A stretch of 42,169 bases of DNA from Lysobacterales bacterium (GCA_022844165.1 JALHMH010000038.1:1-42169); one strand, 5' to 3'. Positions 26,685 to 35,571 are shown, counted from the stretch's first letter. Made by a program: numbers and translations. The notes: generated from the sequence alone by a model not told the origin.

Positions 26685-27295
26685 TGCGGTTCCTCGATTC
26701 CTAGAAAGAGCACGTGGATCCTGGGTGCAAAGTGGTCGACCAGGGCCGAACTTTCCTCGGATTGCAACCAGTCGCGCATCGCGCCTGACCACGAATCAAC
26801 AACCAACGCCGCGGCCCAATTGCAGTCGACGATTGAACGAATCGCACCAGAGTTTTGCGCGGTAGCGAGAAACTCGGCGAAGTCCGAAATGTCTGAGCGA
26901 CCCGAAGCAGCATCAATCCGTCGCATCTCCGGTTCATTCAGCGTTGCCTCCAGTAGCTCGCGCATCAGCGCCCCTTCGCGCCGTAGTACGGTTTCGACAT
27001 CGCGGGCATAGGCCAAGAGTTCAGATTTCGGAACTGACGGATTCATCTTCGCTCGACGCGCGGCAATTTCTTGGTCGATCTGGAGATAGTAGGACTTCAA
27101 AACATCGATTTTGCTCGCGAAGAAGTTGTAAAAGGTACCCTTGGCCACCGCGGCCAGTGCCACGATGTCGTCGACGCTTGATTCGGCATAGCCCCGGCGT
27201 CGGAACAAGTCGATGGCCGATTGATAAATCCTGGATCGCAACTCATCCCGGGTAACGCGACGATTCGAAATGACTGTAGTCATGACCGCAGTCAT
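26681..27295 (-). CDS. TetR family transcriptional regulator
   Basis: A 204-residue regulator (200 if the second ATG at 27283 is used). The N-terminal helix-turn-helix is clear: RSRIYQSAIDLFRRRGYAESS, then VDDIVALAAVAKGTFYNFFASK (about residues 20-62). The C-terminal ligand domain is not assignable. It is coupled to the hydrolase gene by an ATGA overlap and lies 55 bp downstream of the S9 peptidase gene. Two overlapping palindromes cover its start codons, which suggests autoregulation. It probably controls one or both neighbouring hydrolase genes in answer to a small molecule. No strong ribosome binding site is visible, so the start is uncertain. Confidence 0.88.
   Translation of the reverse strand: MTAVMTTVISNRRVTRDELRSRIYQSAIDLFRRRGYAESSVDDIVALAAVAKGTFYNFFASKIDVLKSYYLQIDQEIAARRAKMNPSVPKSELLAYARDVETVLRREGALMRELLEATLNEPEMRRIDAASGRSDISDFAEFLATAQNSGAIRSIVDCNWAAALVVDSWSGAMRDWLQSEESSALVDHFAPRIHVLFLGIEEPQ
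27270..27295. promoter_or_regulatory. Putative TetR operator over the tetR start
   Basis: Two 14-bp palindromes sharing two bases: ATGACT-GT-AGTCAT (27270-27283) and ATGAC-CGCA-GTCAT (27282-27295). Both start codons of the regulator are inside. Such overlapping half-sites are typical of TetR-family operators bound by two dimers. The position would allow control of translation start or transcription elongation. Binding is inferred, not shown. Confidence 0.45.
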
Positions 27296-27350
27296 AGCGA
27301 TCTTCGGGGCTCGCGTCAATAGCCGGATTTCGGGATAGCCCGCCGCCTCG

Positions 27351-29741
27351 TCATTTGGATGCCCTGAGGTGGGTCCGCAGAAAAGTCGCGATTTTCGGGT
27401 AGGTTTCGATCGCAGAGGCCAGGCCGACCAGCCCATGTCCGCCATCGTCCGTGGCGATGAGCTGAGCAACTGCCTGATCCTCCGTCATCCGACTCAGCAG
27501 TCGCAGCGCATGTTCGAATGGTGTAACCTCGTCGCGCCGATCCTGCACCAGTAAGACGGGGATTTTTGGACTCGCGCTGTGAACTGGCGAGAGTTCGCGA
27601 AGTAGTTGTGCATCTTTGATCGGATCTCCCAGATGTTTCGCGTAGAACTCGTACGCATGTTTGCTGCGAGAGGATGCCCCTGCGGTGAATATCAATGGCA
27701 AGTCGTACACGCCAGCGATGCCGATGGCGGCGCGATATCGATCCGGTCGCAACTGAGCAAGGCGAACCGCAGCGTAGGCGCCGTAACTCGTTCCCATGGC
27801 CGCAATTCTCAATGGGTCAACTGGGAATTGGGTCAATGCTGATGTGACGGCATCGTCGATATCGTCGATCATCCCGGTGCCGAACTGGCGGATGCCGCTG
27901 TCGCGGAATGCCTGTCCTTGGCCGGCCGATCCTCTGAAGTTCACTTGCAGCACTGCATACCCCAGCTTGGCGAAGTACTGTACTTCGTGATCGAAGGTTC
28001 TGACGTCCTGCACATCGATGGGGCCACCGTGCGGCAGCACCAGGAGCGGGAACTGACCGTCCACGCCGTCCGGCATCGTCATGAACGCCTCGATGTCCAT
28101 TCCGTCGCGGGAACGGAGGTTGAATCGAGTTGCCTGCGCGAAGCGACGATCCTTCAGATGCGGCGCGCTATGTGCGAGTGGCTCTGCTTTACGTTCTCTA
28201 ATCCAGTGTACGTAGTACTGGCCGGGTTCTGTTGGGCCATAGACGAAGAACAACTCTACGGTTCCGGCCTTCGCGATCGGAATGACGTTCTGGCCAGAGA
28301 ACTTTCGCTGCAGGGGGGCAATCCAGTCGGTCGCCGAAGCCACCGGTAGTTCGTAGCGCAATCCTGCGCGGTAATAAACGGCAGCGATGACCTCATCGTT
28401 GCGGCCGGATCGAACCGCAACAATGTCGGCCCCCGAGACGGCGGCGACCTCTTCGCCAAGTTCGCCGCTCTCATAGTCAAAGACGCGCAACGTGCCGAAC
28501 TCGCGGTCGCGCTGACTGATCGCCAGAATTCTGCCCTTCGAGTCGAAGCCAACCGGTAAGATCGCTTCATCCTCGTTGAGTGCGATATTGAAACCGTGTT
28601 TTCGTCCTTTGTCGTCGAGATACACCATCTTCTGCGCATCGGCATTGTCGCTGTCAACAGCAACTAACCTCACGACCCCGGCGGCGTCTAAGAGTGCCCA
28701 TCGGGCGCGCCTGGGCATGTCCTGATGGGCGCGAATTTTCTTCGCCTCGGCCATATTCATCCCGCCGTCCAAGGCGAATCGAATGACCTCATGACCGCGA
28801 CCTTTGAGTGTGTATACCAATTCGCCCGTGTCCGGAACTACGCCCAACAGACTGCCCGGGGGAAGCGAAAGGGGCCTGACATTTGCCAGGCTTTTTGTTT
28901 CAAGCGCAATTTGACCGTCGTTATGCCAAACGAGCAACGTCGACGAATTCGACCATGCCGCTTTCCGCACGTGAGTGCCGCGATACACAGTCCGCTGCTC
29001 GAAGGAACTCAGCTCAATCAGATTCAACGTCGAACGGTCCCGAACGCGATTCTCCTCCAACGCGAAACGACCATCCGGCGAGAGCGCGAGTACCCAATTC
29101 TCGCGCGGTCGGAACATGATCTCGGAGAGATCGCGGTCGCCTAGCGAGCTGTCGGCGATTTGCTCGCTGGTGTGCTCCACGAAACTCTCATTATTCCGTC
29201 CATCGTAGTACGGGTCGGGGTACGCGCGAGCATGTCGCCAGGGGTACCTTGTCATTGCGCCAGGGAACTCCCTGGCCAGATAGGCTCGCGCATTGGATGC
29301 GGTGTTTTCGATGGTGACGGTGCGCCGTTTGAGATCGCCCATCGATTCGATTCGACCAACGTAGTTGATCGCGCCGGCAACCACGGTGAATTCGTTGTTC
29401 CAGTTGTCGCTGACATCCCACATCAGGCGAAAGTTCCGAAATTCAAATTGCAAAGACTTGAGCCTGTACTTGCCGGCTGGCAAAGCCATGACACGAGTGT
29501 ATTTCCCGGCCTCAAGGTCTTTGATTTCGGGGATGCTCAAAAATCCGTCGATTCGATCAAGGCTGATGCGTTTCAGCGCCAAATCGAGCGAAATGTCGAA
29601 AACGACCACACCTTCGTTGGCGCCAATTTCGATCTGATCGCCCGGCTGGAATTGGTCCGCATGCGCGAAGCTGTTAAGCGAGAAGCTGATGGCCAGCGCG
29701 AGCGCGAGGCTCAAGAGTGTGGACAAGATGATCTGCGGCAT
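27351..29741 (-). CDS. S9 family (prolyl oligopeptidase-type) serine peptidase
   Basis: A 796-residue exported peptidase. A signal peptide (MPQIILSTLL..., AHA site near residue 28) sends it to the periplasm or outside. The middle region has beta-propeller-like repeats (ALSPDGRFALEENRV, VGFDSKGRILAIS). The C-terminal alpha/beta-hydrolase domain has LPHGGP, then the nucleophile Ser around residue 652 in GTSYGAYAA, Asp near 737 in DRRDEVTP, and His near 767 in DDGGHGL. This is the S9 acylaminoacyl/dipeptidyl peptidase layout. A family assignment finer than S9 is not safe. It is the first gene of the inverted-repeat-bounded cassette, read toward TetR and the hydrolase. Confidence 0.92.
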   Translation of the reverse strand: MPQIILSTLLSLALALAISFSLNSFAHADQFQPGDQIEIGANEGVVVFDISLDLALKRISLDRIDGFLSIPEIKDLEAGKYTRVMALPAGKYRLKSLQFEFRNFRLMWDVSDNWNNEFTVVAGAINYVGRIESMGDLKRRTVTIENTASNARAYLAREFPGAMTRYPWRHARAYPDPYYDGRNNESFVEHTSEQIADSSLGDRDLSEIMFRPRENWVLALSPDGRFALEENRVRDRSTLNLIELSSFEQRTVYRGTHVRKAAWSNSSTLLVWHNDGQIALETKSLANVRPLSLPPGSLLGVVPDTGELVYTLKGRGHEVIRFALDGGMNMAEAKKIRAHQDMPRRARWALLDAAGVVRLVAVDSDNADAQKMVYLDDKGRKHGFNIALNEDEAILPVGFDSKGRILAISQRDREFGTLRVFDYESGELGEEVAAVSGADIVAVRSGRNDEVIAAVYYRAGLRYELPVASATDWIAPLQRKFSGQNVIPIAKAGTVELFFVYGPTEPGQYYVHWIRERKAEPLAHSAPHLKDRRFAQATRFNLRSRDGMDIEAFMTMPDGVDGQFPLLVLPHGGPIDVQDVRTFDHEVQYFAKLGYAVLQVNFRGSAGQGQAFRDSGIRQFGTGMIDDIDDAVTSALTQFPVDPLRIAAMGTSYGAYAAVRLAQLRPDRYRAAIGIAGVYDLPLIFTAGASSRSKHAYEFYAKHLGDPIKDAQLLRELSPVHSASPKIPVLLVQDRRDEVTPFEHALRLLSRMTEDQAVAQLIATDDGGHGLVGLASAIETYPKIATFLRTHLRASK

Positions 29742-29887
29742 AAGCTTGTTTAGGAGTGGCTTTGGGGCTTCGTCGCCCTCGGGCGACTGCTTCAGGACAA
29801 TACCGCGGAAAACTGCGACACGGCGACTGTAAAACTTTGTGTCTCGCGTTGGCGTTCTTGCGCGCTATCGTCATCGCCTGCAATTCA
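29742..29887. other. Shared upstream region of S9 peptidase gene and glyA
   Basis: This 146-bp divergent region must hold promoters for the S9 gene (minus) and probably for glyA (plus). A stem GTCGCCC-TC-GGGCGAC lies at 29772-29787 in the S9 leader. No -35/-10 pair that I trust was found on either strand. The right-hand inverted repeat begins at 29888, so this region would be replaced upstream of glyA if the cassette flipped. Confidence 0.45.
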
Positions 29888-30077
29888 AGCGTCTGCAAAA
29901 TCGCCCCAACAAAACGCCTATGCTTCGATGCATTCGCATCAAGAACGGTAGTCCTATGAACAAACAGGCTTCGCTGGCCGATTTCGATCCTGAGTTAGCA
30001 GCGGCGATGGCCGCCGAGCTGGTGCGCCAGGAAGATCATGTGGAGTTGATTGCGTCGGAGAACTACGCCAGTCCGCG
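29888..30077 (+). repeat. 190-bp inverted repeat, right copy (glyA 5' end)
   Basis: This is the in-place copy covering 68 bp of leader and the first 40 codons of intact glyA. It pairs with 25143-25332 in opposite orientation with two mismatches (in codons 3 and 5). Confidence 0.92.
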
Positions 30078-31209
30078 CGTCATGGCAGCTCAGGGTTCGG
30101 TGCTGACGAACAAGTATGCGGAAGGGTATCCGGGCAAACGGTATTACGGCGGGTGCGAGCATGTCGATGTCGCAGAACAGCTGGCCATCGATCGCGCTAA
30201 GGCCCTGTTTGCGGCCGACTATGCCAATGTGCAGCCACATTCCGGTTCGCAGGCGAATGCCGCAGTGTACCTGGCGCTACTGAATCCGGGCGACACGATC
30301 CTGGGTATGAGTCTGGCGCATGGCGGCCATTTGACTCACGGCGCCAAGGTGAACTTTTCCGGAAAACTGTTCAATGCGGTGCAATACGGGCTCGATCCAA
30401 AGACCGAGCTGATCGATTACGTGGAGATGGAACGCCTGGCGCACGAGCACCGACCCAAAATGCTCATCGGTGGATTCTCGGCGTATTCGCAAGTGGTCGA
30501 TTGGGCGCGGATGGCGGATATCGCCAGGTCCGTTGGCGCCTGGTTCGTTGTCGATATGGCGCATGTGGCTGGATTGGTCGCCGCTGGTGTTTATCCAAGC
30601 CCGCTGCCCTTCGCCGATGTGGTGACGAGTACCACGCACAAGACCTTACGAGGCCCGCGTGGCGGCATCATCCTCGCCAGGTCCAATGCTGACATTGAAA
30701 AAAAACTTCAGTCGCTGGTGTTTCCCGGCACGCAGGGCGGCCCGTTGATGCACGTCATCGCCGCCAAAGCGGTGGCTTTTCTGGAGGCGCTCGATCCGGA
30801 TTTCAAAGCCTATCAGGCGCAGGTGGTCAAGAACGCCCAGGCGATGGCTGAAACGCTGGTCGCGCGTGGTTTCAAGATCGTCTCTGGAGGTACGAAAAAT
30901 CATCTGTTTCTGCTCAGTCTGGTGGGTCAGGAGCTCACCGGAAAAGATGCCGAAGCCGCGCTGGGCGCGGCGCATATTACGGTCAACAAAAACGCAGTTC
31001 CCGGCGATCCGCGTTCCCCGTTCGTGACCAGCGGCTTGCGGATTGGTACGCCGGCGATCACCACACGCGGGTATCTGGAAAGCGATGCACGCGAATTGGC
31101 CGGTTGGATAGCCGACGTGCTTGCTGCCCCAGCAGACACAGCGGTGATCGCCCGTGTCCGCGAAGCGGTGACTGCGCAGTGTCGGCGTCTTCCCGTGCAC
31201 GCAAACTAG
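29956..31209 (+). CDS. glyA: Serine hydroxymethyltransferase
   Basis: A 417-residue PLP enzyme converting serine and tetrahydrofolate to glycine and 5,10-methylene-tetrahydrofolate in the cytoplasm, the main one-carbon entry point. The PLP lysine is Lys229 in [13 protein letters not shown], at the same number as in E. coli. [24 protein letters not shown] and VDMAHVAGL are canonical. Length is normal. The ATG at 29956 gives the standard N-terminus; a longer frame would cross the leader. It opens the block glyA-nrdR-GNAT-ribD-ribE. Its leader and first 40 codons are duplicated in inverted orientation beside smc. Confidence 0.97.
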   Translation: MNKQASLADFDPELAAAMAAELVRQEDHVELIASENYASPRVMAAQGSVLTNKYAEGYPGKRYYGGCEHVDVAEQLAIDRAKALFAADYANVQPHSGSQANAAVYLALLNPGDTILGMSLAHGGHLTHGAKVNFSGKLFNAVQYGLDPKTELIDYVEMERLAHEHRPKMLIGGFSAYSQVVDWARMADIARSVGAWFVVDMAHVAGLVAAGVYPSPLPFADVVTSTTHKTLRGPRGGIILARSNADIEKKLQSLVFPGTQGGPLMHVIAAKAVAFLEALDPDFKAYQAQVVKNAQAMAETLVARGFKIVSGGTKNHLFLLSLVGQELTGKDAEAALGAAHITVNKNAVPGDPRSPFVTSGLRIGTPAITTRGYLESDARELAGWIADVLAAPADTAVIARVREAVTAQCRRLPVHAN

Positions 31210-31228
31210 CGCAAAGAACCCGCGCCCG

Positions 31229-31735
31229 ATGCGATGTCCATTTTGCAATCACGACGACACGCGCGTGGTTGATTCGCGGGTGACGGAAGACGGCATGCAA
31301 ATCCGCCGTCGCCGCGAATGCCCCAACTGCAGCGCGCGCTTTTCGACCTACGAGACTGCCGAAATCAAGATGCCATCGATTGTCAAGCGCGATGGCCGGC
31401 GCGAGGCCTTCAGTGAGCAAAAACTGCGTGGTGGACTGGCTCGCGCATTCGAAAAGCGCCCTGTGTCGATCGTCGATATCGACCACGTTGTCGATGTTGT
31501 GATGCGTCATTTGCGAACCAGCGGCGAGCGCGAGGTGCCGGCTGGAAAAATGGGCGAGTGGGTGATGGAGGAACTCAAGCGCATCGATCAAGTCGCCTAT
31601 GTGCGCTTTGCATCGGTGTATCGGCGTTTCGAGGATGTGCAGGCTTTCCGCGAAGAAGTCGAACGATTGGAAAAAGAGCTGCCTGGACTGAGCTCGCAGC
31701 AGCTGCCGTTGCTGAGCGACCTGCCGAAAAAATGA
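31229..31735 (+). CDS. nrdR: Transcriptional repressor NrdR
   Basis: A 168-residue regulator that represses ribonucleotide-reductase genes according to ATP/dATP levels. The N-terminal zinc ribbon has Cys3, Cys6, Cys31 and Cys34 ([23 protein letters not shown]). The ATP-cone follows ([19 protein letters not shown] to about residue 140). Length is typical. It begins 19 bp after glyA, and its stop overlaps the following GNAT gene as ATGA. The neighbourhood glyA-nrdR-rib is common in Lysobacterales. Confidence 0.96.
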   Translation: MRCPFCNHDDTRVVDSRVTEDGMQIRRRRECPNCSARFSTYETAEIKMPSIVKRDGRREAFSEQKLRGGLARAFEKRPVSIVDIDHVVDVVMRHLRTSGEREVPAGKMGEWVMEELKRIDQVAYVRFASVYRRFEDVQAFREEVERLEKELPGLSSQQLPLLSDLPKK

Positions 31736-32196
31736 CGGTTGCGATTGTCCCGTTGAGTTCGGTTCCAGGCCACGTCGATCGTTTGGCGGATTGGCATTTT
31801 CGCGAGTGGGGCACGCTCATGGCGCCGTGGTCGCTCGATGGGGCCAGGCGCGAGTTGGTATCGCACCTGGACGGCGAGTTTCCGACCACGTTTGTGGCCT
31901 TGTCCGCCCACGGGGATGTACTGGGTTCGGCCAGTTTGATTGCGGAGGATGCTCCGGAGTTGAGCGCTTACAGTCCGTGGTTGGCGAGCCTTATTGTGCA
32001 CCCCGACTGGCGCGGTCGCGGCATTGGTACGCGTTTGACTGAAGCGGTAGTCGAACGTGCTCGCTGGTGTGGGTTCCGGGCGGTTTTCTTGTTCACCGCT
32101 GACCGTTGTGGGTTTTACCATCGGCTGGGTTGGCGTACCGAACGGCAAACCTGGCTTGGGACGGTGCAGGTCGATGTCATGGCCAGACCGTTATGA
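31732..32196 (+). CDS. GNAT family N-acetyltransferase
   Basis: A 154-residue protein with a single GNAT fold. The acetyl-CoA pyrophosphate loop is the RGRGIGTRL part of [19 protein letters not shown] (about residues 83-101), followed by the [14 protein letters not shown] motif B region. Substrate unknown. The ATG at 31732 overlaps the nrdR stop (ATGA). Its own stop overlaps ribD the same way, so all three are probably translated from one message. A GNAT between nrdR and ribD is found in related bacteria but has no fixed role that I know. Confidence 0.88.
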   Translation: MTVAIVPLSSVPGHVDRLADWHFREWGTLMAPWSLDGARRELVSHLDGEFPTTFVALSAHGDVLGSASLIAEDAPELSAYSPWLASLIVHPDWRGRGIGTRLTEAVVERARWCGFRAVFLFTADRCGFYHRLGWRTERQTWLGTVQVDVMARPL

Positions 32197-33269
32197 CGGA
32201 TATCGAATACATGCGCCGCGCGATTGAGCTGGCCGCGCGCGGCAGCTACACGACTGACCCGAATCCGCGTGTCGGCTGCGTGATTGTGCGCGGCGGCGAA
32301 ATCGTCGGTGAGGGTTGGCATCAATGGACCGGGCAGGCACATGCCGAAGCACACGCGCTGAGCGCAGCAGGTGACCGCGCAAGCGGTGCAACCGCGTATG
32401 TCACACTCGAGCCCTGCGCCCACCACGGCCGAACGCCACCGTGCGTCGATGCGCTGATCGCGGCTGGTATTGATCGCGTTGTGATCGCCACTGAAGATCC
32501 GTTTCCTGCAGTCGCTGGCCGCGGCATCGCGCGCCTGACCAAGGCAGGCGTCGCCGTCAGTCTTGGATTGCTGAGCGACGAGGCCAGGGAACTCAACCTC
32601 GGGTTCTTGACACGAATGACGCGCCATCGTCCCTATGTGCGCCTCAAGTTGGCGCAGTCGGCGGACGGCCGAATCGCGCTGCCGGACGGTCGCAGCCAAT
32701 GGATCAGTGGGCCCGATGCGCGGCATGACGTGCATCGTTGGCGCGCACGATCGAGTGCCATTCTGACCGGCATCGGCACGGTGCTCGCGGACGACCCCAG
32801 GCTTACGGTGCGCTTGCCCGGTCACCCACCGATGCGCGATGTGGTGCGCATCGTTCTCGATCGCCACGCCCGACTCCAGCAAAGCGCCCGGCTTCTCGCC
32901 GAGCCAGGCCCGATCATTCATGCGACGCTGGCGCACAAGCCCTCGCCCCTGGGCGGGCGTGTTGAGCCGCTGGCGCTCACTGATGCGCATAGTTCCGAAC
33001 AGTTGGCCCGCTTGATGTTCGCATTGGGGCAGCGGGCGCTCAACGACATCTGGGTAGAGGCGGGCGCAACGTTATCGGGCGCGCTTCTGTCCAGTGGGCT
33101 GGTCGATGAGATCGTGCTCTACATCGCACCGAGTATCTTCGGCCATGCGTCGATGCCGGCATTCCTGGTATCGGCACCTCAATCGCCAAACGCACATCAC
33201 TGGCGCTGGATTGCAGTCGAGCAGGTCGGAGACGATCTGCGCGCAGTACTTCGACCAGCTCAACTTTGA
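32193..33269 (+). CDS. ribD: Bifunctional riboflavin biosynthesis deaminase/reductase
   Basis: A 358-residue enzyme for the second and third steps of riboflavin synthesis: deamination of the pyrimidine of the GTP cyclohydrolase II product, then reduction of the ribose with NADPH. The N-terminal zinc deaminase has HAEAHAL (His50, Glu52) and PCAHHGRTPPC (Cys75, Cys84). The C-terminal reductase domain shows RPYVRLKLAQSADGRIA and later GIGTVLADDPRLTVRL. Length is normal. It starts on an ATGA overlap with the GNAT gene and is followed 8 bp later by ribE. Confidence 0.96.
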   Translation: MTDIEYMRRAIELAARGSYTTDPNPRVGCVIVRGGEIVGEGWHQWTGQAHAEAHALSAAGDRASGATAYVTLEPCAHHGRTPPCVDALIAAGIDRVVIATEDPFPAVAGRGIARLTKAGVAVSLGLLSDEARELNLGFLTRMTRHRPYVRLKLAQSADGRIALPDGRSQWISGPDARHDVHRWRARSSAILTGIGTVLADDPRLTVRLPGHPPMRDVVRIVLDRHARLQQSARLLAEPGPIIHATLAHKPSPLGGRVEPLALTDAHSSEQLARLMFALGQRALNDIWVEAGATLSGALLSSGLVDEIVLYIAPSIFGHASMPAFLVSAPQSPNAHHWRWIAVEQVGDDLRAVLRPAQL

Positions 33270-33277
33270 GACGATCA

Positions 33278-33859
33278 ATGTTCACTGGATTGGTTCGCGC
33301 AATTGGGCGTATCGAAAGAGCGGTTGCTACGGAGAATGGCAAGCGCCTCGTGGTGCGTTACCCCGTGGGTACGCTGGGTCCTGTTGCGCTGGGCGACAGT
33401 ATCTGCGTCAGCGGCGTGTGTTTGACCGCTCTTGAACCGAACGCAGGTTCGTTTGCAGCGGATGTGTCCGGCGAGACGCTCCAGCGGACCTTGCTCGGAT
33501 CGCTGGCTGCGGGCGACGGCGTCAATCTGGAGCCTTCGCTGACGCCATCCACCTTACTTGGCGGCCATTTGGTCACGGGTCATATCGATGCAACCGGCCG
33601 CGTATTGGCGTTCGACGGGGAGCGCTGGACATTTGCATTGCCCCACGATCTGGCGCAATTTGTGGCGGTCAAAGGTTCGATTGCCGTCAACGGCGTCAGC
33701 TTGACCGTCAACAGCGTTGCCGACGATCGTTTTGGCGTCACACTGATTCCGCACACGCTCATGCACACCACATTTGGCGAAATTCAGTCTGGCGCCATCG
33801 TCAATCTTGAGGTCGATCTGGTCGCGCGCTATGTGGCTCGGCTCTTGAATCGCAGCTAA
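33278..33859 (+). CDS. ribE: Riboflavin synthase alpha subunit
   Basis: A 193-residue enzyme that dismutates two 6,7-dimethyl-8-ribityllumazine molecules to riboflavin. The protein opens with the invariant MFTGLV and consists of two similar lumazine-binding halves; the second half has LLGGHLVTGHIDATG and VNGVSLTVN. The ATG at 33278 fits this N-terminus. Usual partners ribBA and ribH do not follow here; an FmdB-type gene does, so the rib genes are split. No FMN riboswitch is seen in front of ribD or ribE. Confidence 0.95.
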   Translation: MFTGLVRAIGRIERAVATENGKRLVVRYPVGTLGPVALGDSICVSGVCLTALEPNAGSFAADVSGETLQRTLLGSLAAGDGVNLEPSLTPSTLLGGHLVTGHIDATGRVLAFDGERWTFALPHDLAQFVAVKGSIAVNGVSLTVNSVADDRFGVTLIPHTLMHTTFGEIQSGAIVNLEVDLVARYVARLLNRS

Positions 33860-33860
33860 C

Positions 33861-33896
33861 GCGCCCTATTTGGCGCTCGGGTTCGCAGACGCGAAC
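33861..33896 (+). other. Two consecutive stems after ribE
   Basis: GCGCC-N6-GGCGC (33861-33876) and GTTCGC-AGAC-GCGAAC (33881-33896) lie between ribE and the FmdB gene. No U-tract follows, so they are more likely leader or processing structures than an intrinsic terminator. Confidence 0.35.
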
Positions 33897-33920
33897 GTAC
33901 ACGCAAAACGGAGTTTGCCC

Positions 33921-34235
33921 ATGCCGATCTATGCTTTTGAATGCGATGCCTGCGGCCATCGTTTCGACCGCTTGCAAAAACTCTCCGACCCGGACCCGGA
34001 GACGTGCGAAAAATGCGGCGCATCGCGCGTCAGGCGCTCGATCACCGCGGCGGCCTTCCGTCTCAAAGGGGGTGGTTGGTACGAAACTGACTTTAAGGGC
34101 GACAAAGACAAGAAGCGCAATCTGGTCGAAGGCGCAGCTACGGAGAGCGGCAGCGAAGCCAAACCGGCAGAAACCAAATCGGAACCCAAGCCGGCAGAAG
34201 TGGCAACGAAGCCCGAAAGCAGCCCGGCGACTTGA
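33921..34235 (+). CDS. FmdB family zinc ribbon protein
   Basis: A 104-residue protein with the FmdB-type zinc ribbon in its first half: MPIYAFECDACGHRF (Cys8, Cys11) and CEKCGASRVRRSI (Cys29, Cys32). The second half is a low-complexity acidic/basic tail (many Ala, Glu, Lys, Pro and Ser; PAETKSEPKPAE-like). Function is not known; such proteins are often called regulatory. An ACGGAG lies upstream of the ATG. It is the last gene of the plus-strand block and converges on the minus-strand beta-propeller gene. Confidence 0.85.
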   Translation: MPIYAFECDACGHRFDRLQKLSDPDPETCEKCGASRVRRSITAAAFRLKGGGWYETDFKGDKDKKRNLVEGAATESGSEAKPAETKSEPKPAEVATKPESSPAT

Positions 34236-34290
34236 AGTTCGGCATGCCTGTGATCGAATTTGCCCCTGTTGAAGGAGGCCAACCGAGATC

Positions 34291-35571
34291 TTACCCACGG
34301 CTTACGCCCTGCAAATTGCCGCCTGCGGGGCTCGTATCCGTGCGCCTGCGTGCTGCCGCGGCGTCGCTCGTGCGATGATGTTCTGTTAGTCGCCGTCCGA
34401 CGATACGCGGCCCGCCGTCGCTGGACTCGGTCCAAACCAACATGGCGACCGAGCCGTTGGCAGCCAATTTGGGCATGCCGATATCCCGTCCGCGCGGCAA
34501 CGCCGCGATTGCAACTCGCGACTGCTCTGCCAGGGCTGAATTAAAGCGCGCGAGGCGAAGCGTCGTGCCGTCCGCTGCATCGCCCAGCCAAGTGATCAGC
34601 CAGTCGTCACCGAACGCTACCGCATCGACGCGACCGAGAGCGTCTCCGCGTTCCAACTCTCGCATAGCGCCCGACGACAGTTTTGCCCGGACCGCCAGTC
34701 CCGCGCCCCCGCCCATGGTCGCCCAGGCGACGAGGGTGTCGGTGCCGCGGGTAGCAATCGCCGGGCCATTCACTGGACAAGCGGCGATGGTCCACAGGTC
34801 GGGATGTACGATGCCTTCGTCGTGCCAGGATGTGCCGTCGAAACGCGCCATCCCGATATCTCGTACTTCGTCGTCGGTTCGGTTACGAAACACGACGCGA
34901 AACTCGCCGCTGTGCAGCCGCACCAGATCGGTGGGACAGCAGGAGCACACGTTGTTGTCGATTTCATGCTGATGCGTCAGGACATCGGTACGCGAAAACA
35001 CGGCGCTACGCAGGGTCATGTTTCCGCCGGCATCGCCATGATGGTCATGATCATGGGCGCCGCCCGTGTGGCGACCGTCCAGCCAGACCATGAGGACGCG
35101 GTCGTTGCCGGCGCGAGCCATGGACACGAATCCATGTTCGGTTGGCGTGCCATCGTCGTGAATCGTGGTTGGCGCCGACCAGCTCAGGCCTTGATCGCGC
35201 GAGCGCGTGGCGCGCACGTCGTAGGCGTAGGTTCCGTCGCCCGATTTTTGCAACCAGAAGCTGACCCAGTCGCCGTTCTCGGTGACCAGCAACGAAGGGA
35301 AATCGGCCCAGTTGACGAACCAGTCGCAACCACGCGCTACTTCACGAACAGGGCCCAGACGGCCTCGCGCTGAAAGAGCGGCAGCACGCAGCGCTACACA
35401 GCCATCGCCCAGCTTGGACTGCCACGACAGGACAAATCCGCGATCCCCGTCGGTTGTCAGACTCGGTTGAGCCGCAGCGCCGATGGCATCGAGCGTCAGC
35501 GGCTCAGTTTTCAGCGCCGCGGCGCTCGCGCCGGTCGTCAAAAACGCCGCTGCCAGGAAACTTCGTACCAT
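34291..35571 (-). CDS. Secreted sialidase-like beta-propeller with metal-binding motifs
   Basis: A 426-residue exported protein (signal peptide MVRSFLAAAFLTTGASA). Aspartate-box-like repeats and repeated Trp/Gly strands (TRSRDQGLSWSAPTTI) suggest a BNR/sialidase-type beta-propeller. Two unusual segments stand out: a His/Asp run DHDHHGDAGG near residue 175 and VCSCCPTDLV near residue 205, either of which could bind metal. No Arg triad or other sialidase catalytic residues are certain, so sugar cleavage is not claimed. The start at 35571 directly begins the signal peptide. It is divergent from the endonuclease/exonuclease/phosphatase gene, with 226 bp between the starts. Confidence 0.75.
   Translation of the reverse strand: MVRSFLAAAFLTTGASAAALKTEPLTLDAIGAAAQPSLTTDGDRGFVLSWQSKLGDGCVALRAAALSARGRLGPVREVARGCDWFVNWADFPSLLVTENGDWVSFWLQKSGDGTYAYDVRATRSRDQGLSWSAPTTIHDDGTPTEHGFVSMARAGNDRVLMVWLDGRHTGGAHDHDHHGDAGGNMTLRSAVFSRTDVLTHQHEIDNNVCSCCPTDLVRLHSGEFRVVFRNRTDDEVRDIGMARFDGTSWHDEGIVHPDLWTIAACPVNGPAIATRGTDTLVAWATMGGGAGLAVRAKLSSGAMRELERGDALGRVDAVAFGDDWLITWLGDAADGTTLRLARFNSALAEQSRVAIAALPRGRDIGMPKLAANGSVAMLVWTESSDGGPRIVGRRLTEHHRTSDAAAARRRTDTSPAGGNLQGVSRG

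Noticed and set aside
29772..29787. Stem in the S9 leader as an attenuator
   Set aside because: A single 7-bp stem with a 2-base loop and no terminator alternative is not enough to call an attenuator.
31597..32148. Antisense open frame opposite nrdR and the GNAT gene
   Set aside because: It lies wholly against two recognised genes and has no motif or plausible start.
32106..33277. Possible FMN riboswitch before ribD or ribE
   Set aside because: ribD begins by overlapping the GNAT gene and ribE follows ribD by 8 bp, so there is no leader for an FMN aptamer.
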